From the NCBI RefSeq assembly GCF_002845745.1, contig NZ_PIUM01000001.1, forward strand, positions 1 through 64,000: a DNA stretch of 64,000 nucleotides, read 5' to 3'. Made by a program: the position numbers and the translations under genes. Under the pieces are notes generated by a model. It saw nothing but the letters and a program-made list of their open reading frames with translations, was not told the origin of the DNA and ran no database searches. Position 1 is the first letter of the stretch; each line of letters begins with the position of its first letter. Of the stretch, positions 41,988 to 55,232 are shown in pieces. The stretch comes from Telmatospirillum siberiense (GTDB lineage: Bacteria > Pseudomonadota > Alphaproteobacteria > Rhodospirillales > Magnetospirillaceae).

Positions 41988-44263
41988 TGCTGCCGAGCGC
42001 CAGCACGATCTCGCGACGACTGCTGGGCCGACTGCGTGACGTCATGGCGGGCGGGGGGTCCGCCCAGGACCGTCTTGACAAGGTGGTGACTCTGATCGCC
42101 GCCGACATGGTGGCGGAAGTCTGCTCCTGCTATGTGATGCGGGCGGGCGAGGTGCTTGAGCTGTTCGCCACCGAGGGCTTGCTGAAAAGCGCCGTTCATG
42201 AAACGCGCCTGCGGGTGGGTGAGGGACTGGTCGGCGACATCGCCGCCCATGCCCGGCCATTGGCGCTGGCCGACGCGCAGAGCCATCCCCGTTTCGCCTA
42301 TCGTCCGGAAACCGGTGAGGAAATCTTCCATTCGCTGGTCGGCGTGCCGATCATCCGCGGGGGCCGGGTCATCGGCGTCCTGGTGGTGCAGAACAAAAGC
42401 CAGCGCCAATATACGGAAGAGGAAGTCGAGACCCTCGAAACCGTGGCCATGGTTCTGGCCGAACTGGTTTCTTCCGGCGAACTGATCAATCGCGACGAAC
42501 TGGCCCCCATCGACGGCAATGCCGTGCTGCCGGTGCGGATGGAGGGGGTGCGCCTGACCGCGGGTATCGGCATCGGCGTCGCCGTCATGCACGAGCCCAA
42601 GATCATCGTCCAGAAGCTGGTCGCCGAGGACCCGCAGGTGGAGCTGGCCCGTCTGCGCGACGCCCTCAACCGGATGCGCAATTCCCTCGACGAAATGTTC
42701 GAGGCCCAGGATCTGGCGTTCGGCGGGGAGCATCGCGAGGTTCTGGAGACCTATCGCATGTTCGCCGAGGACGCCGGCTGGCGCGCGCGCATCAGCGAAG
42801 CGATCCAATCGGGCCTGACCGCAGAGGCCGCCGTGCAGAAGGTGCATGAGGATACCCGCATCCGCATGAGCCAGGTGAGCGATCCCTACTTGCGCGAACG
42901 TCTGCACGATCTCGAGGATATCGCCAACCGCCTGCTGCAGCATCTGGTGCGCGCGGGCGGCAGCGGGGGCACGGCGGCGGGAACCGAACTGCCCGAGAAT
43001 ACCATCCTGGTCTGCCGGACGATGGGGCCGACCGAGCTCCTGGATTACGACCGGCGCCGTCTGCGCGGTCTGGTGCTGGAGGACGGCTCGCCCACCATGC
43101 ATGTGGCGATTCTGGCCCGCGCCCTCGACATTCCCGTGGTCGGCCGGGTGAAGGACGCCCTTGTGCGCATCGATACCATGGATCCGGTGGTGGTCGATGG
43201 CGATAATGGACAGGTATTCGTCCGGCCCTCCGACGATATTCTCGACGCTTTCGCCGCCAATCTGGAGACCCGCGCGGTCAAGTTGGCGACCTATGCGGCC
43301 ATGCGCGACCTGCCGGCCGTCACTCAATGCGACCAGCCGGTGCGTCTGCTGCTGAACGCGGGATTGCTGGCCGACGTGCCGCAGTTGGAGGCGACGGGAG
43401 CCCACGGCATCGGTCTTTACCGCACCGAAATGCCCTTCATGGCCCGTCCGCAATTGCCCGACGTCTGGGCCCAGACGAGCCTTTATTCGAAAATTCTCGA
43501 CGCCGCCCAGGGCAAGCCGGTGGTGTTTCGCACCCTCGACGTCGGCTCGGACAAGCTGCTGCCTTATTGGGACAGCGCCGGCGAGGACAATCCCGCCATG
43601 GGCTGGCGTTCGATCCGCATCACGCTTGATCGTCCGGCGGTGCTGCGCCATCAGTTGCGCGCCCTGGTCCGCGCCGGGGCCGAGCGGGATCTCTATATCA
43701 TGTTTCCGATGGTCGCCGAGGCCGCCGAACTCATCAAGGCCCGCGCCCTGTTGGACATGGAATTGGAGCGGCATCGCGCCGAAGGCGGCAAGCCCCCGGC
43801 CCAATTGCGTGTCGGCACCATGCTCGAGGTGCCGTCCCTGGCCTGGCAGCTTCCCGCCTTGCTGAAGCATGTCGATTTCATTTCCATCGGCAGTAACGAC
43901 CTGACGCAGTTCCTGTTCGCCGCCGATCGCGGAAACATGCGGATATCGGAACGTTACGACGTCCTCTCGCCGCCCATGTTGAGCTATCTGCGGTCGATCA
44001 CCGACCGTTGCCTCGATGCCGGCGTGCAGCTTTCCCTGTGCGGGGAAATGGCCGGACGGCCGCTTGACGCCATGGTTCTGCTGGGGTTGGGCATCCGTAA
44101 TTTGTCGATGTCGGCACCGTCCATCGGCCCGGTCAAGGCGATGGTGCGCAGTCTTTCCCTTTCCAGACTGGAAGACTACATGTCGACCCTCTATGATCTT
44201 CCGGACCATTCGGTCCGTGATAAGTTGCGTAATTTTGCATTGGATCACGGTGTTCAACTTTAA
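41987..44263 (+). CDS. ptsP: Phosphoenolpyruvate-protein phosphotransferase PtsP (EI-Ntr)
   Basis: A 758-residue first component of the nitrogen PTS, passing phosphate from PEP to NPr. An N-terminal GAF domain (about residues 20-165, with LRVGEGLVGDIAAHARPLALADA) senses glutamine/2-oxoglutarate in related proteins. The phosphohistidine domain has the active His372 in GSPTMHVAILARALDIPVVG. The PEP-binding barrel includes GLYRTEMPFMARPQLPD, LDVGSDKLLPYW, FISIGSNDLTQFLFAADR and LCGEMAGRPL. Length fits the GAF-EI form. ptsN and the HPr gene are not in this window. Confidence 0.95.
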   Translation: MLPSASTISRRLLGRLRDVMAGGGSAQDRLDKVVTLIAADMVAEVCSCYVMRAGEVLELFATEGLLKSAVHETRLRVGEGLVGDIAAHARPLALADAQSHPRFAYRPETGEEIFHSLVGVPIIRGGRVIGVLVVQNKSQRQYTEEEVETLETVAMVLAELVSSGELINRDELAPIDGNAVLPVRMEGVRLTAGIGIGVAVMHEPKIIVQKLVAEDPQVELARLRDALNRMRNSLDEMFEAQDLAFGGEHREVLETYRMFAEDAGWRARISEAIQSGLTAEAAVQKVHEDTRIRMSQVSDPYLRERLHDLEDIANRLLQHLVRAGGSGGTAAGTELPENTILVCRTMGPTELLDYDRRRLRGLVLEDGSPTMHVAILARALDIPVVGRVKDALVRIDTMDPVVVDGDNGQVFVRPSDDILDAFAANLETRAVKLATYAAMRDLPAVTQCDQPVRLLLNAGLLADVPQLEATGAHGIGLYRTEMPFMARPQLPDVWAQTSLYSKILDAAQGKPVVFRTLDVGSDKLLPYWDSAGEDNPAMGWRSIRITLDRPAVLRHQLRALVRAGAERDLYIMFPMVAEAAELIKARALLDMELERHRAEGGKPPAQLRVGTMLEVPSLAWQLPALLKHVDFISIGSNDLTQFLFAADRGNMRISERYDVLSPPMLSYLRSITDRCLDAGVQLSLCGEMAGRPLDAMVLLGLGIRNLSMSAPSIGPVKAMVRSLSLSRLEDYMSTLYDLPDHSVRDKLRNFALDHGVQL

Positions 44264-44394
44264 GTTTTCTTCCCCATCGCCGTCATCGGCATGTTTCGAT
44301 GGGCCGCCATTGCATTTCGAATGCCTTTTTTGCTAAGAAGAGCTCCTGACGGCGGTTGGTGGAACAACAAGCGAAAATCAAGGATCGTCGTACC

Positions 44395-45831
44395 GTGGCA
44401 GCAGAAAACCAAGACATGGGCGTAACCGCTCCGGCCGAAGCGACCGGCAGCGTCGGTTCCCTCCTGCGCGAGGCCCGGGAGCGACGCGGCGAGGATCTTG
44501 GGTTCGTTGCCAATGCGTTGAGGATCCGTCAACCCTACCTACGCGCGATTGAGGCGGGGCGTTCGGACGATCTTCCCGGATCGACCTATGCGGTCGGTTT
44601 CGTGCGGGGCTACGCCGAATATCTGGGACTCGACAGCAAAGAGATCGTCCGCCGGTTCCGCCAGGAAAACGGCGAGTTCAACAATCGCGCCGAATTGGTC
44701 TTTCCGTCCGCCGTCTCCGAGGGAAGCATCCCGACAGGAGCCTTGCTCGGCTTCGCCGTTCTGGCCGCGGCGGCGGCTTATGGCGCCTGGTATTGGTATC
44801 AATCGCGTGATCCGTCGGTCGCCACGGCCGTGCCGGCGCTGCCCGAGCGGCTGGCCGCCCTGATTCATCAGCCGGTGGGAAGCGGTTCGGAACTGGTTCC
44901 CGTCGACGGCAACAAGGTCAATGAGGTGCCGCAGCCGCCGCCGGCCGCAGCCGCTCCGGCGGCTGTGCCCACGGTGACGCCGTCGCAGGGTTCCGTGCCG
45001 ACGTCCTCCCCGCACGAGGATGTCATTCCCCCGGCCGAGGATGATGGCGCGTCGTCGTCCCAGGCGGCGCCCGGCGTGCCGGTCACGCCGGTGCCGGCGG
45101 TGACGCCGTCTTCGGCTCCCGCGCCTCTCGCGCCTTCCGCCTCTCCCGCGCCGGCTCCGGCGGCAGCGCCTGTCGGCGACGCCGCCGTTTCGCGTTCGCA
45201 GGATGGAAAGCCGGGACGGGATGCCCGGAACAAGACCGTTCGTCCGCCGGAACCGGCCAAGCCCGCCGAGCCGCCGGCCGACGCCGCGGTGAGTTCCGCT
45301 TATCCGGACGGTTCGCAGACTGGTGCCGCGACCGAGTCCGCGTCCCCGGCGGCCGATGCCGCCAAGCCCGCCCGCGATGCCAGGAACAAGGCCCGCGCCA
45401 AGACCGACGCCGTCTCCACGGCGGTCACCGGCGAGGGCGTTCCTGCGGAAACGCCGTCCGGCGAGGGGGCCAAACCCGTCATCCCCGCCGCGCCGTCCTC
45501 GCGGGTCGTTTTGAAGGCGACCGAGGACTGCTGGATTGAAATCCGCGACCGCAATGGCAAGATTGTGCAAAAGCGTCTGCTGCGGAAAGGCGAGAGCTAT
45601 TCCGCGCCCACCCGCGCCGGGATGCGGATGACCGTCGGCAATGCCGGCGCCCTGGCCGTCGAGGTCGATGGCAAGGAAACCTCGGGGCTGGGCCGTGCCG
45701 GCATGGTGCGCCATGATGTGCCGCTGGACCCCGAGCGTCTGAAGAACGGCCTGGAGCCGGCACCGGAGCCGGTCGCACCGGCCGGCCCACCGGCGGAAGC
45801 GCCGGCCGGGACGGCCACTGGTGGCGAATAA
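44395..45831 (+). CDS. RodZ-like helix-turn-helix membrane protein
   Basis: A protein of about 478 residues with an N-terminal RodZ-type helix-turn-helix (GSLLREARERRGEDLGFVANALRIRQPYLRAIEAGR, then LPGSTYAVGFVRGYAEYLGL). One membrane segment (ALLGFAVLAAAAAYGAWYWY) is followed by a long Ala/Pro-rich periplasmic linker and a C-terminal DUF4115 domain (VLKATEDCWIEIRDRNGKIV, LLRKGESYSAP). RodZ links the MreB cytoskeleton to cell-wall synthesis. The start is uncertain: GTG 44395 has AAGGA about 10 nt upstream, while GTG 44356 and ATG 44416 are alternatives. It is followed by ispG, as in many proteobacteria. Confidence 0.87.
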   Translation: MAAENQDMGVTAPAEATGSVGSLLREARERRGEDLGFVANALRIRQPYLRAIEAGRSDDLPGSTYAVGFVRGYAEYLGLDSKEIVRRFRQENGEFNNRAELVFPSAVSEGSIPTGALLGFAVLAAAAAYGAWYWYQSRDPSVATAVPALPERLAALIHQPVGSGSELVPVDGNKVNEVPQPPPAAAAPAAVPTVTPSQGSVPTSSPHEDVIPPAEDDGASSSQAAPGVPVTPVPAVTPSSAPAPLAPSASPAPAPAAAPVGDAAVSRSQDGKPGRDARNKTVRPPEPAKPAEPPADAAVSSAYPDGSQTGAATESASPAADAAKPARDARNKARAKTDAVSTAVTGEGVPAETPSGEGAKPVIPAAPSSRVVLKATEDCWIEIRDRNGKIVQKRLLRKGESYSAPTRAGMRMTVGNAGALAVEVDGKETSGLGRAGMVRHDVPLDPERLKNGLEPAPEPVAPAGPPAEAPAGTATGGE

Positions 45832-45958
45832 GAACGCCACCGGCGGAAAGTCTGGAGACTTGCGTTCCACGAAGTGCGGCAGGTGGCTTGACGCCGCTTT
45901 GTCCGGATACGATTTTGCGCTATAACCCCATCCCCCATTTCTTACAGGCGAGACGGCC

Positions 45959-47077
45959 ATGAGTGTAAGGCCCTACCGTGATATCCACCGCCGCGTCAGT
46001 CGGCAGATTTTCGTCGGCAACGTGCCGGTGGGCGGCGATGCGCCCATCGCCGTGCAATCGATGACCAATACCCTGACCACCGACGTCAATGCGACGGTGG
46101 CTCAGATCCATCGTTTGGAAGAGGCCGGCGCCGACATCGTCCGCGTGTCCTGTCCCGATCAGGAATCGGCCTTTGCGCTCAAGGACATCGTGCGTCAGGT
46201 CCATGTCCCGATCGTCGCCGACATCCATTTCCACTATCGTCGCGCCATCGAGGCCGCCGAATCGGGCGCCGCCTGCCTGCGGATCAATCCCGGCAATATC
46301 GGATCGGCCGAGCGCGTGCGCGAAGTGGTGCAGGCGGCCAAGGATCACGGCTGCTCGATGCGTATCGGCGTCAACGCCGGCAGCCTTGAGAAGGAACTGC
46401 TCGAACGTTATGGCGAGCCCTGTCCCGAAGCGATGGTCGAAAGCGGGCTGAACCACGCCCGCATTCTGGAAGACAACGACTTCTTCAACTTCAAGATCAG
46501 CGTCAAGGCATCCGACGTGTTTCTGGCCGTGGCGGCCTATCAGGCCCTGGCCGAGGCTTGCGATTATCCGCTGCATCTCGGGATCACCGAGGCGGGAGGC
46601 CTGCGTGGCGGAACGGTGAAGTCGTCGATCGGCATGGGTGCCCTGCTGTGGGCCGGAATCGGCGATACCATCCGTGTTTCTCTGTCGGCCGATCCGGTCG
46701 AGGAGATCAAGGTCGGCTACGAGATGCTGAAGTCTCTCGGGCTGCGCAACCGCGGCGTCCGCATCGTCTCCTGTCCCTCCTGTGCCCGTCAGGGCTACGA
46801 CGTGGTCAGCACTGTGGCGACGCTGGAAGAGCGGCTGGCCCACATCACCACGCCGCTCACCCTGTCCATCATCGGCTGCGTGGTCAATGGTCCCGGCGAA
46901 GCGCGGGAAACCGATCTGGGGGTGACCGGCGGCGGCGGCGGCAGCCATATGGTCTATGTGGGGGGCAGCCCTGATCATAAGATCGACAGCGCCGACATGA
47001 TCGAACACATCGTCTCCCTCGTGGAGAAGAAGGCCGCGGCGATCGAAGCCGACAAGGTCAAACTATCAGCTGAGTGA
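45959..47077 (+). CDS. ispG: 4-hydroxy-3-methylbut-2-en-1-yl diphosphate synthase IspG
   Basis: A 372-residue [4Fe-4S] enzyme of the MEP isoprenoid pathway. It contains [21 protein letters not shown] at the N-terminus and [14 protein letters not shown] in the barrel. The cluster ligands are visible: C272 and C275 ([10 protein letters not shown]) and C307 ([12 protein letters not shown]). The [11 protein letters not shown] signature is also present. It overlaps hisS by 4 bp. Its order between the rodZ-like gene and hisS is the common proteobacterial arrangement. Confidence 0.97.
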   Translation: MSVRPYRDIHRRVSRQIFVGNVPVGGDAPIAVQSMTNTLTTDVNATVAQIHRLEEAGADIVRVSCPDQESAFALKDIVRQVHVPIVADIHFHYRRAIEAAESGAACLRINPGNIGSAERVREVVQAAKDHGCSMRIGVNAGSLEKELLERYGEPCPEAMVESGLNHARILEDNDFFNFKISVKASDVFLAVAAYQALAEACDYPLHLGITEAGGLRGGTVKSSIGMGALLWAGIGDTIRVSLSADPVEEIKVGYEMLKSLGLRNRGVRIVSCPSCARQGYDVVSTVATLEERLAHITTPLTLSIIGCVVNGPGEARETDLGVTGGGGGSHMVYVGGSPDHKIDSADMIEHIVSLVEKKAAAIEADKVKLSAE

Positions 47078-48327
47078 GTCTTCCTTTCGTGTCAGTCCTA
47101 CAGCCGGTGCGCGGCACCCATGATTTGTTGCCCGATGAGGCTCGCCGCCACCGTCTGGTCGAGGAGATCGCCTTCGACGTCGCCAGGCGTTACGGCTTTG
47201 GCGAGATCATCACCCCGATCTTCGAATTCACCGAAGTCTTCTCGCGCAATCTGGGCGAGACCACGGATGTGGTTTCGAAGGAGATGTACAGCTTCACCGA
47301 TCGTTCGGGCGAGGGGCTTACCCTTCGCCCCGAAGGTACGGCGGGCGTGGCGCGGGCCTTCATTTCCGGCGGGTTATCCCAGCATCTGCCTCTGAAGCTG
47401 TTCTATCGCGGGCCGATGTTCCGCTATGAGCGGCCGCAAAAGGGACGGTTGCGCCAGTTCCACCAACTGGGCGTCGAGTTGCTGGGAGTCGAGGGATCGC
47501 AGGCCGATGTCGAGGTGATCGCGCTGGCCGCCCATATCCTGGAAGCGCTGGGGCTCAAGGACAATGTCCGCCTGGAACTGAACAGCCTGGGCGACGCGGC
47601 ATCGCGGGCGAACTACCGCGATGCGCTGGTCGCCTATCTGTCGGGCCGCAAGGACCAGCTTTCGAAGGACAGCCTGGAGCGCATGGAGCGCAACCCCTTG
47701 CGCGTTCTCGATTCGAAGGACGAGAGCGACAGGCAGGTGGTGGCCGACGCTCCGCTGATGCAGGATTATTTGAACGACGAGTCGCGCCGTTTCTTCGACG
47801 AGGTGCAAAACGGCCTCGCCGCCGCCGGCGTTCCGGTCACTCTCAACAGCCGGCTGGTGCGCGGCCTCGATTACTATTGCCACACGGCCTTCGAATTCAC
47901 CACGACGGCGCTCGGCGCCCAGGGCACGGTTCTGGCCGGCGGGCGTTACGACGGATTGATCGGCCAGATGGGCGGTCCGGCGACCCCCGGCATCGGCTGG
48001 GCGGCGGGAATCGAGCGTCTGTCCATGCTGTTCGCCGGCGAGGCTCCGGTGGTCCGTCCCCTGGTTCTGATTCCCATGGGCACGGCCGATGCGGCCGTCG
48101 GCTTGGCCCAACGGCTGCGTCACGCCGGCTTCACCGTCGAGACGGGCTATTCGGGGAATATGAAGAAGCGTCTGGCCCGGGCCAACAAAGTCAACGCCCG
48201 CGCCGCCATCATCCTCGGCGAGGAGGAATGGGCCCGGCAGGCGGTGGCGGTGCGCGACCTCGACTCGGGCGAGCAGGAGGAGGTTCCGCTGGCTGCGCTG
48301 GAGGACCGCCTGTCCCGGTTTCGCTGA
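47074..48327 (+). CDS. hisS: Histidyl-tRNA synthetase
   Basis: A 417-residue class II synthetase. Motif 1 region is [14 protein letters not shown]...[16 protein letters not shown]. Motif 2 is [25 protein letters not shown]. The histidine-specific motifs are [15 protein letters not shown] and [28 protein letters not shown] (motif 3). The C-terminal anticodon domain covers about residues 325-410. It starts with GTG 47074 overlapping ispG; GTG 47089 is also possible. Confidence 0.97.
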   Translation: MSLPFVSVLQPVRGTHDLLPDEARRHRLVEEIAFDVARRYGFGEIITPIFEFTEVFSRNLGETTDVVSKEMYSFTDRSGEGLTLRPEGTAGVARAFISGGLSQHLPLKLFYRGPMFRYERPQKGRLRQFHQLGVELLGVEGSQADVEVIALAAHILEALGLKDNVRLELNSLGDAASRANYRDALVAYLSGRKDQLSKDSLERMERNPLRVLDSKDESDRQVVADAPLMQDYLNDESRRFFDEVQNGLAAAGVPVTLNSRLVRGLDYYCHTAFEFTTTALGAQGTVLAGGRYDGLIGQMGGPATPGIGWAAGIERLSMLFAGEAPVVRPLVLIPMGTADAAVGLAQRLRHAGFTVETGYSGNMKKRLARANKVNARAAIILGEEEWARQAVAVRDLDSGEQEEVPLAALEDRLSRFR

Positions 48328-48330
48328 GCC

Positions 48331-49593
48331 ATGAACGACAACCGTTTCATTCTGCGACCGATCATCGTTGGCGCCAATCATCGCTCCAGTTCCCTGGCGC
48401 TCCGCGATGCCCTGTTCGTCGATGACGCGGCACAACCCTTTTTTCTCGCCGCGCTGAGGCAGGCCGGCCTGGCGCAGGCGGTGGTCTTGTCCACCTGCGA
48501 TCGGGTCGAGGTGCTGACCATGCATCACGACGCCGCCGTCGCCGAGGCGATCATCGCCCAGGCTTTCGCCATGCGCGGCCATGTGACCACAGACGGCTTG
48601 GCCGGACAGCTCTATACGCTGGCCGACGAGGCCGCGGTCAAGCATTGCTTCGCCGTGACCGCCTCGCTCGACAGTCTGATCATCGGTGAGCCTTACGTGC
48701 TGGGCCAGGTCAAGGCGTGTCATCGGATCTCGCGGGAGGCCGGACTCTGCGGCCCCGAAATGGAAACCCTGCTGGCCGCCGCCTATGCGGTGGCCAAGCG
48801 GGTGCGTTCGGAAACCGCCGTGGCCGAGCGGCCGGTGTCCATCGCCTCCGCCGCAGTGCAGTTCGCCCGCGACTTGCATGGCGAATTGAGCGACTGCCAG
48901 GCGCTGCTGCTGGGGGCCGGCGAAATGGGCGGGCTGGTGGCCGAAAGCATGCTGGCGGCCGGCGTTCATCGCCTGGTGGTGGCGGCGCCCAGGCAAAGCC
49001 AGGCCGAATCCTTGGCCGAAAGTCTGAACTGCCACCTTGGGGCATTCGAAAATCTGTCGGAACTCATGCCCGACGCCGACATCGTGCTGACCGCCGTCAG
49101 CGGGCGGCATCATCTGATCGGCGCCGAACATATCCAGGCGGCCCTTCGCAAACGGCGCCGCAAGCCGGTCTTTTTGGTCGACGTCGGCATTCCCGGCGAC
49201 ATCGACCCGGCCGTCAACCGGGTTGACGGGGCGTTCCTTTACGATTTGACCGATCTCGAACGGCTTGCCATGGAAGGCCGGGCGACCCGCGAGGTGGCGG
49301 CGCGCGAGGCATGGACCATCGTCGATGCCGAACTGACCAGTTTTTCCCGTGGCCGGGCGGCGCGGGTGGCCGTGCCGTCGATCGTCGCCCTCAGGTCCCG
49401 TTTCGAGGCGGTGCGAGACCAGGCGCTCGCCGAGGCGGGCGGCGACGCCGAGAAGGCGACCCATCTGCTGGTCAGCCGCCTGTTGCATGAGCCCAGCGAA
49501 GCGATGCGCGAAATCGCCGCCGGAGGCGATGGGACGAAGGCCGAATGGGACGCCGCCGAGCAGTTGCTTCGGCGGCTGTTCCGGCTGGAGTGA
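48331..49593 (+). CDS. hemA: Glutamyl-tRNA reductase
   Basis: A 420-residue enzyme of the C5 route to 5-aminolevulinate, reducing glutamyl-tRNA to glutamate semialdehyde. The nucleophile is C56 in [25 protein letters not shown] (about residue 115) and the NADPH-binding fold ([16 protein letters not shown], about residue 190) follow, then a C-terminal dimerisation helix. Use of the C5 pathway here is notable because many alphaproteobacteria use ALA synthase. The gene feeds the heme that the BphO heme oxygenase in this window would use. It lies 3 bp after hisS and 4 bp before prfA. Confidence 0.93.
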   Translation: MNDNRFILRPIIVGANHRSSSLALRDALFVDDAAQPFFLAALRQAGLAQAVVLSTCDRVEVLTMHHDAAVAEAIIAQAFAMRGHVTTDGLAGQLYTLADEAAVKHCFAVTASLDSLIIGEPYVLGQVKACHRISREAGLCGPEMETLLAAAYAVAKRVRSETAVAERPVSIASAAVQFARDLHGELSDCQALLLGAGEMGGLVAESMLAAGVHRLVVAAPRQSQAESLAESLNCHLGAFENLSELMPDADIVLTAVSGRHHLIGAEHIQAALRKRRRKPVFLVDVGIPGDIDPAVNRVDGAFLYDLTDLERLAMEGRATREVAAREAWTIVDAELTSFSRGRAARVAVPSIVALRSRFEAVRDQALAEAGGDAEKATHLLVSRLLHEPSEAMREIAAGGDGTKAEWDAAEQLLRRLFRLE

Positions 49594-49597
49594 GCCG

Positions 49598-50677
49598 ATG
49601 AATCTCGATCAGACTTTCGACAAGGTGCTCTCCCGGCACGCCGAGCTGTCCGCCATGCTGACCGGCGAGGCGGGGACGACCGATGCGCACAGCTTCGTCA
49701 AGATGTCGAAGGAGATGGCCGAACTGGATCCGGTGGTCGCCGGCATCAGGGCGCTTCGCCAATTGCAAAGCGAGATGGCCGACGCGGCGCAGATGATGAC
49801 CGATCCGGCCGCCGACGCCGAAATGCGCGGCCTGGCCGAGGAGGAGTTCTACGCGCTCAAGGAGCGTCTTCCGCAGCTTGAGCGCGAGGTCCAGTTGGCC
49901 TTGCTGCCGAAGGACGAGGCGGATGAGAAGAACGCCATCCTGGAAGTCCGGGCCGGGACCGGCGGCGAGGAGGCGGCGCTGTTCGCCGCCGAACTGTTCC
50001 GCATGTACGAACGTTACGCCGCCTTGCGGGGCTGGCGTTTCGAGGTGCTGGGGGGCAATGACACCGGCCTCGGCGGCATCAAGGAGGCGACGGCCGGCAT
50101 TACCGGTCGCGACGTGTTCGCCCGTCTGAAATTCGAATCCGGCGTGCATCGGGTGCAGCGGGTGCCGCAGACCGAGGCGGGGGGACGGATCCATACCTCC
50201 GCGGCCACCGTTGCCGTTCTTCCCGAGGCGGAAGAGGTGGACATCCAGATCGACGATAAGGATCTGCGCATCGACGTCTTCCGTTCGCAAGGCTCAGGGG
50301 GTCAGAGCGTCAACACCACGGATTCGGCGGTGCGCATCACGCATTTGCCGACCAATACGGTGGTCCAGTGCCAGGATGAGAAATCCCAGCACAAGAACAA
50401 GGCGCAGGCCATGAAGGTGCTGCGCTCCCGCCTCTACGAGGCCGAACGCGCCGCGAAGGATGCCGAACGGTCGGCCAACCGCAAGGGACAGGTCGGATCG
50501 GGCGATCGTTCGGAACGCATCCGGACCTATAATTTTCCGCAAGGCCGGGTCACCGACCATCGGATCAATCTGACCCTCTACAAGATCGACAAGGTCATGG
50601 AGGGCGAGGCCTTGGATGAACTCGTCGAGGCGTTGGTGGCCGCCGACCAGGCCGCCCGCCTGGCGGAAATGGAATGA
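49598..50677 (+). CDS. prfA: Peptide chain release factor 1
   Basis: A 359-residue class I release factor recognising UAA and UAG. The catalytic GGQ motif is at residues 234-236 ([16 protein letters not shown]). The stop-codon-reading region lies around residues 180-190 ([21 protein letters not shown]). Release activity depends on methylation of the GGQ glutamine by PrmC, encoded next. ATG 49598 follows the hemA stop by 4 bp. It overlaps prmC by 4 bp. Confidence 0.97.
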   Translation: MNLDQTFDKVLSRHAELSAMLTGEAGTTDAHSFVKMSKEMAELDPVVAGIRALRQLQSEMADAAQMMTDPAADAEMRGLAEEEFYALKERLPQLEREVQLALLPKDEADEKNAILEVRAGTGGEEAALFAAELFRMYERYAALRGWRFEVLGGNDTGLGGIKEATAGITGRDVFARLKFESGVHRVQRVPQTEAGGRIHTSAATVAVLPEAEEVDIQIDDKDLRIDVFRSQGSGGQSVNTTDSAVRITHLPTNTVVQCQDEKSQHKNKAQAMKVLRSRLYEAERAAKDAERSANRKGQVGSGDRSERIRTYNFPQGRVTDHRINLTLYKIDKVMEGEALDELVEALVAADQAARLAEME

Positions 50678-51528
50678 CCACGGTCGGCGCAGTCCTGGCC
50701 GAAGTGACAGGACGATTACAAAAGGCGGGCATCCCCTCGGCCAGACTTGACGCGCGGATGCTGCTCGCCCATGTTCTGGAAATACCGGTTACCGCGATTT
50801 TCAGCCATCCCGAAAAGCCCATATCCGACGAGGAGGAGGCCCGGGTACGGCAGGTCGCCGAACGCCGACTTCAGCGCGAGCCGATGTCCCATATTGTCGG
50901 CCATCGCGAATTCTGGAGTCTTTCGTTCAAGGTCACGGCCGATACGCTCGATCCCCGGCCGGATACCGAAACGGTCGTCGAGGCGGTACTGGCGGCGCTG
51001 CCCGATCGCCGGGCGCCCCTTCGCCTCCTGGACTTCGGGACCGGAAGCGGTTGCATTCTTCTTTCGTTGTTGAGGGAATTGCCCGAGGCGACGGGCATCG
51101 GTATCGACATCAGCCCGGCCGCCTTGTCGGTGGCCAGGGAAAACGCGAAGGCGCTGGGGCTGCAGTTCCGCGCCGGATTCGTTCTGGGGCATTGGGGGCA
51201 GGGGGTTGAGCCGGCTTACGATGTGATCGTGGCCAATCCGCCCTATATTCCCGACGGGGAGATCGACGCCCTGGAGGACGAGGTGGCTCTCTACGAACCT
51301 CGTGGCGCCCTGGCGGGAGGAATCGACGGTCTTGGTTGTTATCGCGCCTTGGCGCCCGACATCGCCCGCCTTTTGAAGCCCGGGGGGCTGGCGGCGCTTG
51401 AGGTGGGAAAAGGTCAGGCCGAAGCGGTCGGCCGCATTTTATTGGATCGCGGATTGGGGTTTTTCGCCGTGCGGCGGGACCTGGCCGGCGTTGAAAGATG
51501 CGTCATGGTCAAGCGACAGATGGCATAG
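50674..51528 (+). CDS. prmC: Release factor glutamine methyltransferase PrmC
   Basis: A 284-residue SAM-dependent enzyme that methylates the GGQ glutamine of release factors. The signature NPPY is at residues 188-191 ([14 protein letters not shown]). Motif I is [20 protein letters not shown] (about residue 115). The N-terminal substrate-binding helices and [18 protein letters not shown] are typical. It overlaps prfA, giving direct translational coupling with its substrate. The 227 bp that follow hold no gene I can support. Confidence 0.96.
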   Translation: MTTVGAVLAEVTGRLQKAGIPSARLDARMLLAHVLEIPVTAIFSHPEKPISDEEEARVRQVAERRLQREPMSHIVGHREFWSLSFKVTADTLDPRPDTETVVEAVLAALPDRRAPLRLLDFGTGSGCILLSLLRELPEATGIGIDISPAALSVARENAKALGLQFRAGFVLGHWGQGVEPAYDVIVANPPYIPDGEIDALEDEVALYEPRGALAGGIDGLGCYRALAPDIARLLKPGGLAALEVGKGQAEAVGRILLDRGLGFFAVRRDLAGVERCVMVKRQMA

Positions 51529-51755
51529 ATAAAATGAAATGTCGGGAAACTCAAAAAAAGTGTTGGAATATCGGATCTTCCCGACTACTTTTGGGTCCGC
51601 GCGACAAACGAACGAGGCTGCGTCGAGTCTCTTGAACTCCGCCCCTCCTAGTTCGCCGTTATCCCACTTTGTCGCCACTTCAGCGCCTGCGGAAATTGGT
51701 CGGCAAGCCCAGCATATAAAGGGTCGATTCTATCAACTCGATGCATGTAGGTACC

Positions 51756-52196
51756 ATGAAACCAGGACAGAGCGGTCAGAACGGTAAACAACGTTCGCGT
51801 GGCCGGAGCATTAATGGCGGGGGAAAGAAACATCTTCCTCCACGTAATCAAACTTATGACAGCAATGGGCCGGATATTCGTATTCGTGGCAATGCCCATC
51901 AGGTTCTCGAGAAATACCTTGCGATGGCGCGTGATGCCTCATCCCAGGGTGATCGGGTGTCCGCCGAAAACTTTTATCAACATGCGGAGCACTATTTCCG
52001 CGTGATCAACAACCAGAACCAGTCCAATGGTCGTCAGCCGTTGCGCGCCATGCCGACGCCTGCCGACGACCAGGATCAGGACCAGGACCAGGACATGCTT
52101 TCCGGCGAGAACGAGGCCGAGGAGCGCGAGGCTGTTTCCGAGGAGGAAGAATCCGAGGGCGGCGAAGAAGGACAAGTCGAAACGGCCAGCGCTTAA
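51756..52196 (+). CDS. DUF4167 domain-containing protein
   Basis: A 146-residue protein typical of alphaproteobacteria, found between prmC and clpB. The conserved core is IRIRGNAHQVLEKYLAMARDA followed by DRVSAENFYQHAEHYFRVIN. The N-terminus is Gly/Arg/Asn-rich and the C-terminus is strongly acidic (DQDQDQDQD, EEEESEGGEEG), so most of it is probably disordered. Function is unknown; RNA or ribosome association is a guess from composition. The start ATG 51756 is favoured; ATG 51741 is also possible. Confidence 0.9.
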   Translation: MKPGQSGQNGKQRSRGRSINGGGKKHLPPRNQTYDSNGPDIRIRGNAHQVLEKYLAMARDASSQGDRVSAENFYQHAEHYFRVINNQNQSNGRQPLRAMPTPADDQDQDQDQDMLSGENEAEEREAVSEEEESEGGEEGQVETASA

Positions 52197-52477
52197 AGTT
52201 GGCGGTTTCGTACGGCAAGGGAAAATCCATCCCTTGCCGTGGCGGGTAAATGACGAGGAAGACTCCGTCATGACCGCCGTGATAGATGAACATCGACATT
52301 CTTCACGACCGCACGACTCTTGAGGTCAGGTGGGGACTGAAGGCCGAATTCCGTTCGGTTTTTGGCGTGACGGCTGTTTTCGTGACGGTGAAGGTGGCGG
52401 GCGGTCTGCTCGCCGCCCTCTCCCGCGAGGGCCTCCGTCCGTGACCGCGCATCCCCGAGGATGGCGCGATCGCGTCG

Positions 52478-52507
52478 CTTGCGAACAAGCCGGTTTGATC
52501 CATATTA
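52478..52507 (+). promoter_or_regulatory. Putative sigma-32 heat-shock promoter of clpB
   Basis: CTTG (52478-52481), an 18-nt spacer, and CCATATTA (52500-52507) match the sigma-32 layout (CTTG...CCATNT type). It lies about 80 bp upstream of the clpB ATG. The rest of the 390-bp gap (52197-52586) shows no gene. Confidence 0.65.
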
Positions 52508-52586
52508 GGGATTATCCGAGAGGGGTCTTTCGGCGGCCTCGATGAGGAGCCGTGAGGACCTCGTCGCTTAAGGAGGCACGACGATC

Positions 52587-55181
<2,595 letters not shown>

Positions 55182-55190
55182 TCTTATCGG

Positions 55191-55215
55191 TATCCCCGGG
55201 CTTGACCCGGGGATA
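55191..55215. repeat. CTTGA-loop palindrome after clpB
   Basis: TATCCCCGGG and CCCGGGGATA flank a CTTGA loop, a perfect 10-bp stem 9 bp after the clpB stop. It is the same repeat type as in the 6.9-7.1 kb gap. It could also stop clpB transcription. Confidence 0.8.
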
Positions 55216-55232
55216 CGCGGAGTGCCGCAGGG

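Noticed and set aside
41936-44257. A 773-codon open frame opposite ptsP
   Set aside because: Antisense of a complete PtsP gene; the product is rich in His/Gln/Gly with no domain.
47374-49488. A 704-codon open frame opposite hisS-hemA
   Set aside because: It spans two well-defined genes in antisense and has the skewed composition of a shadow frame.
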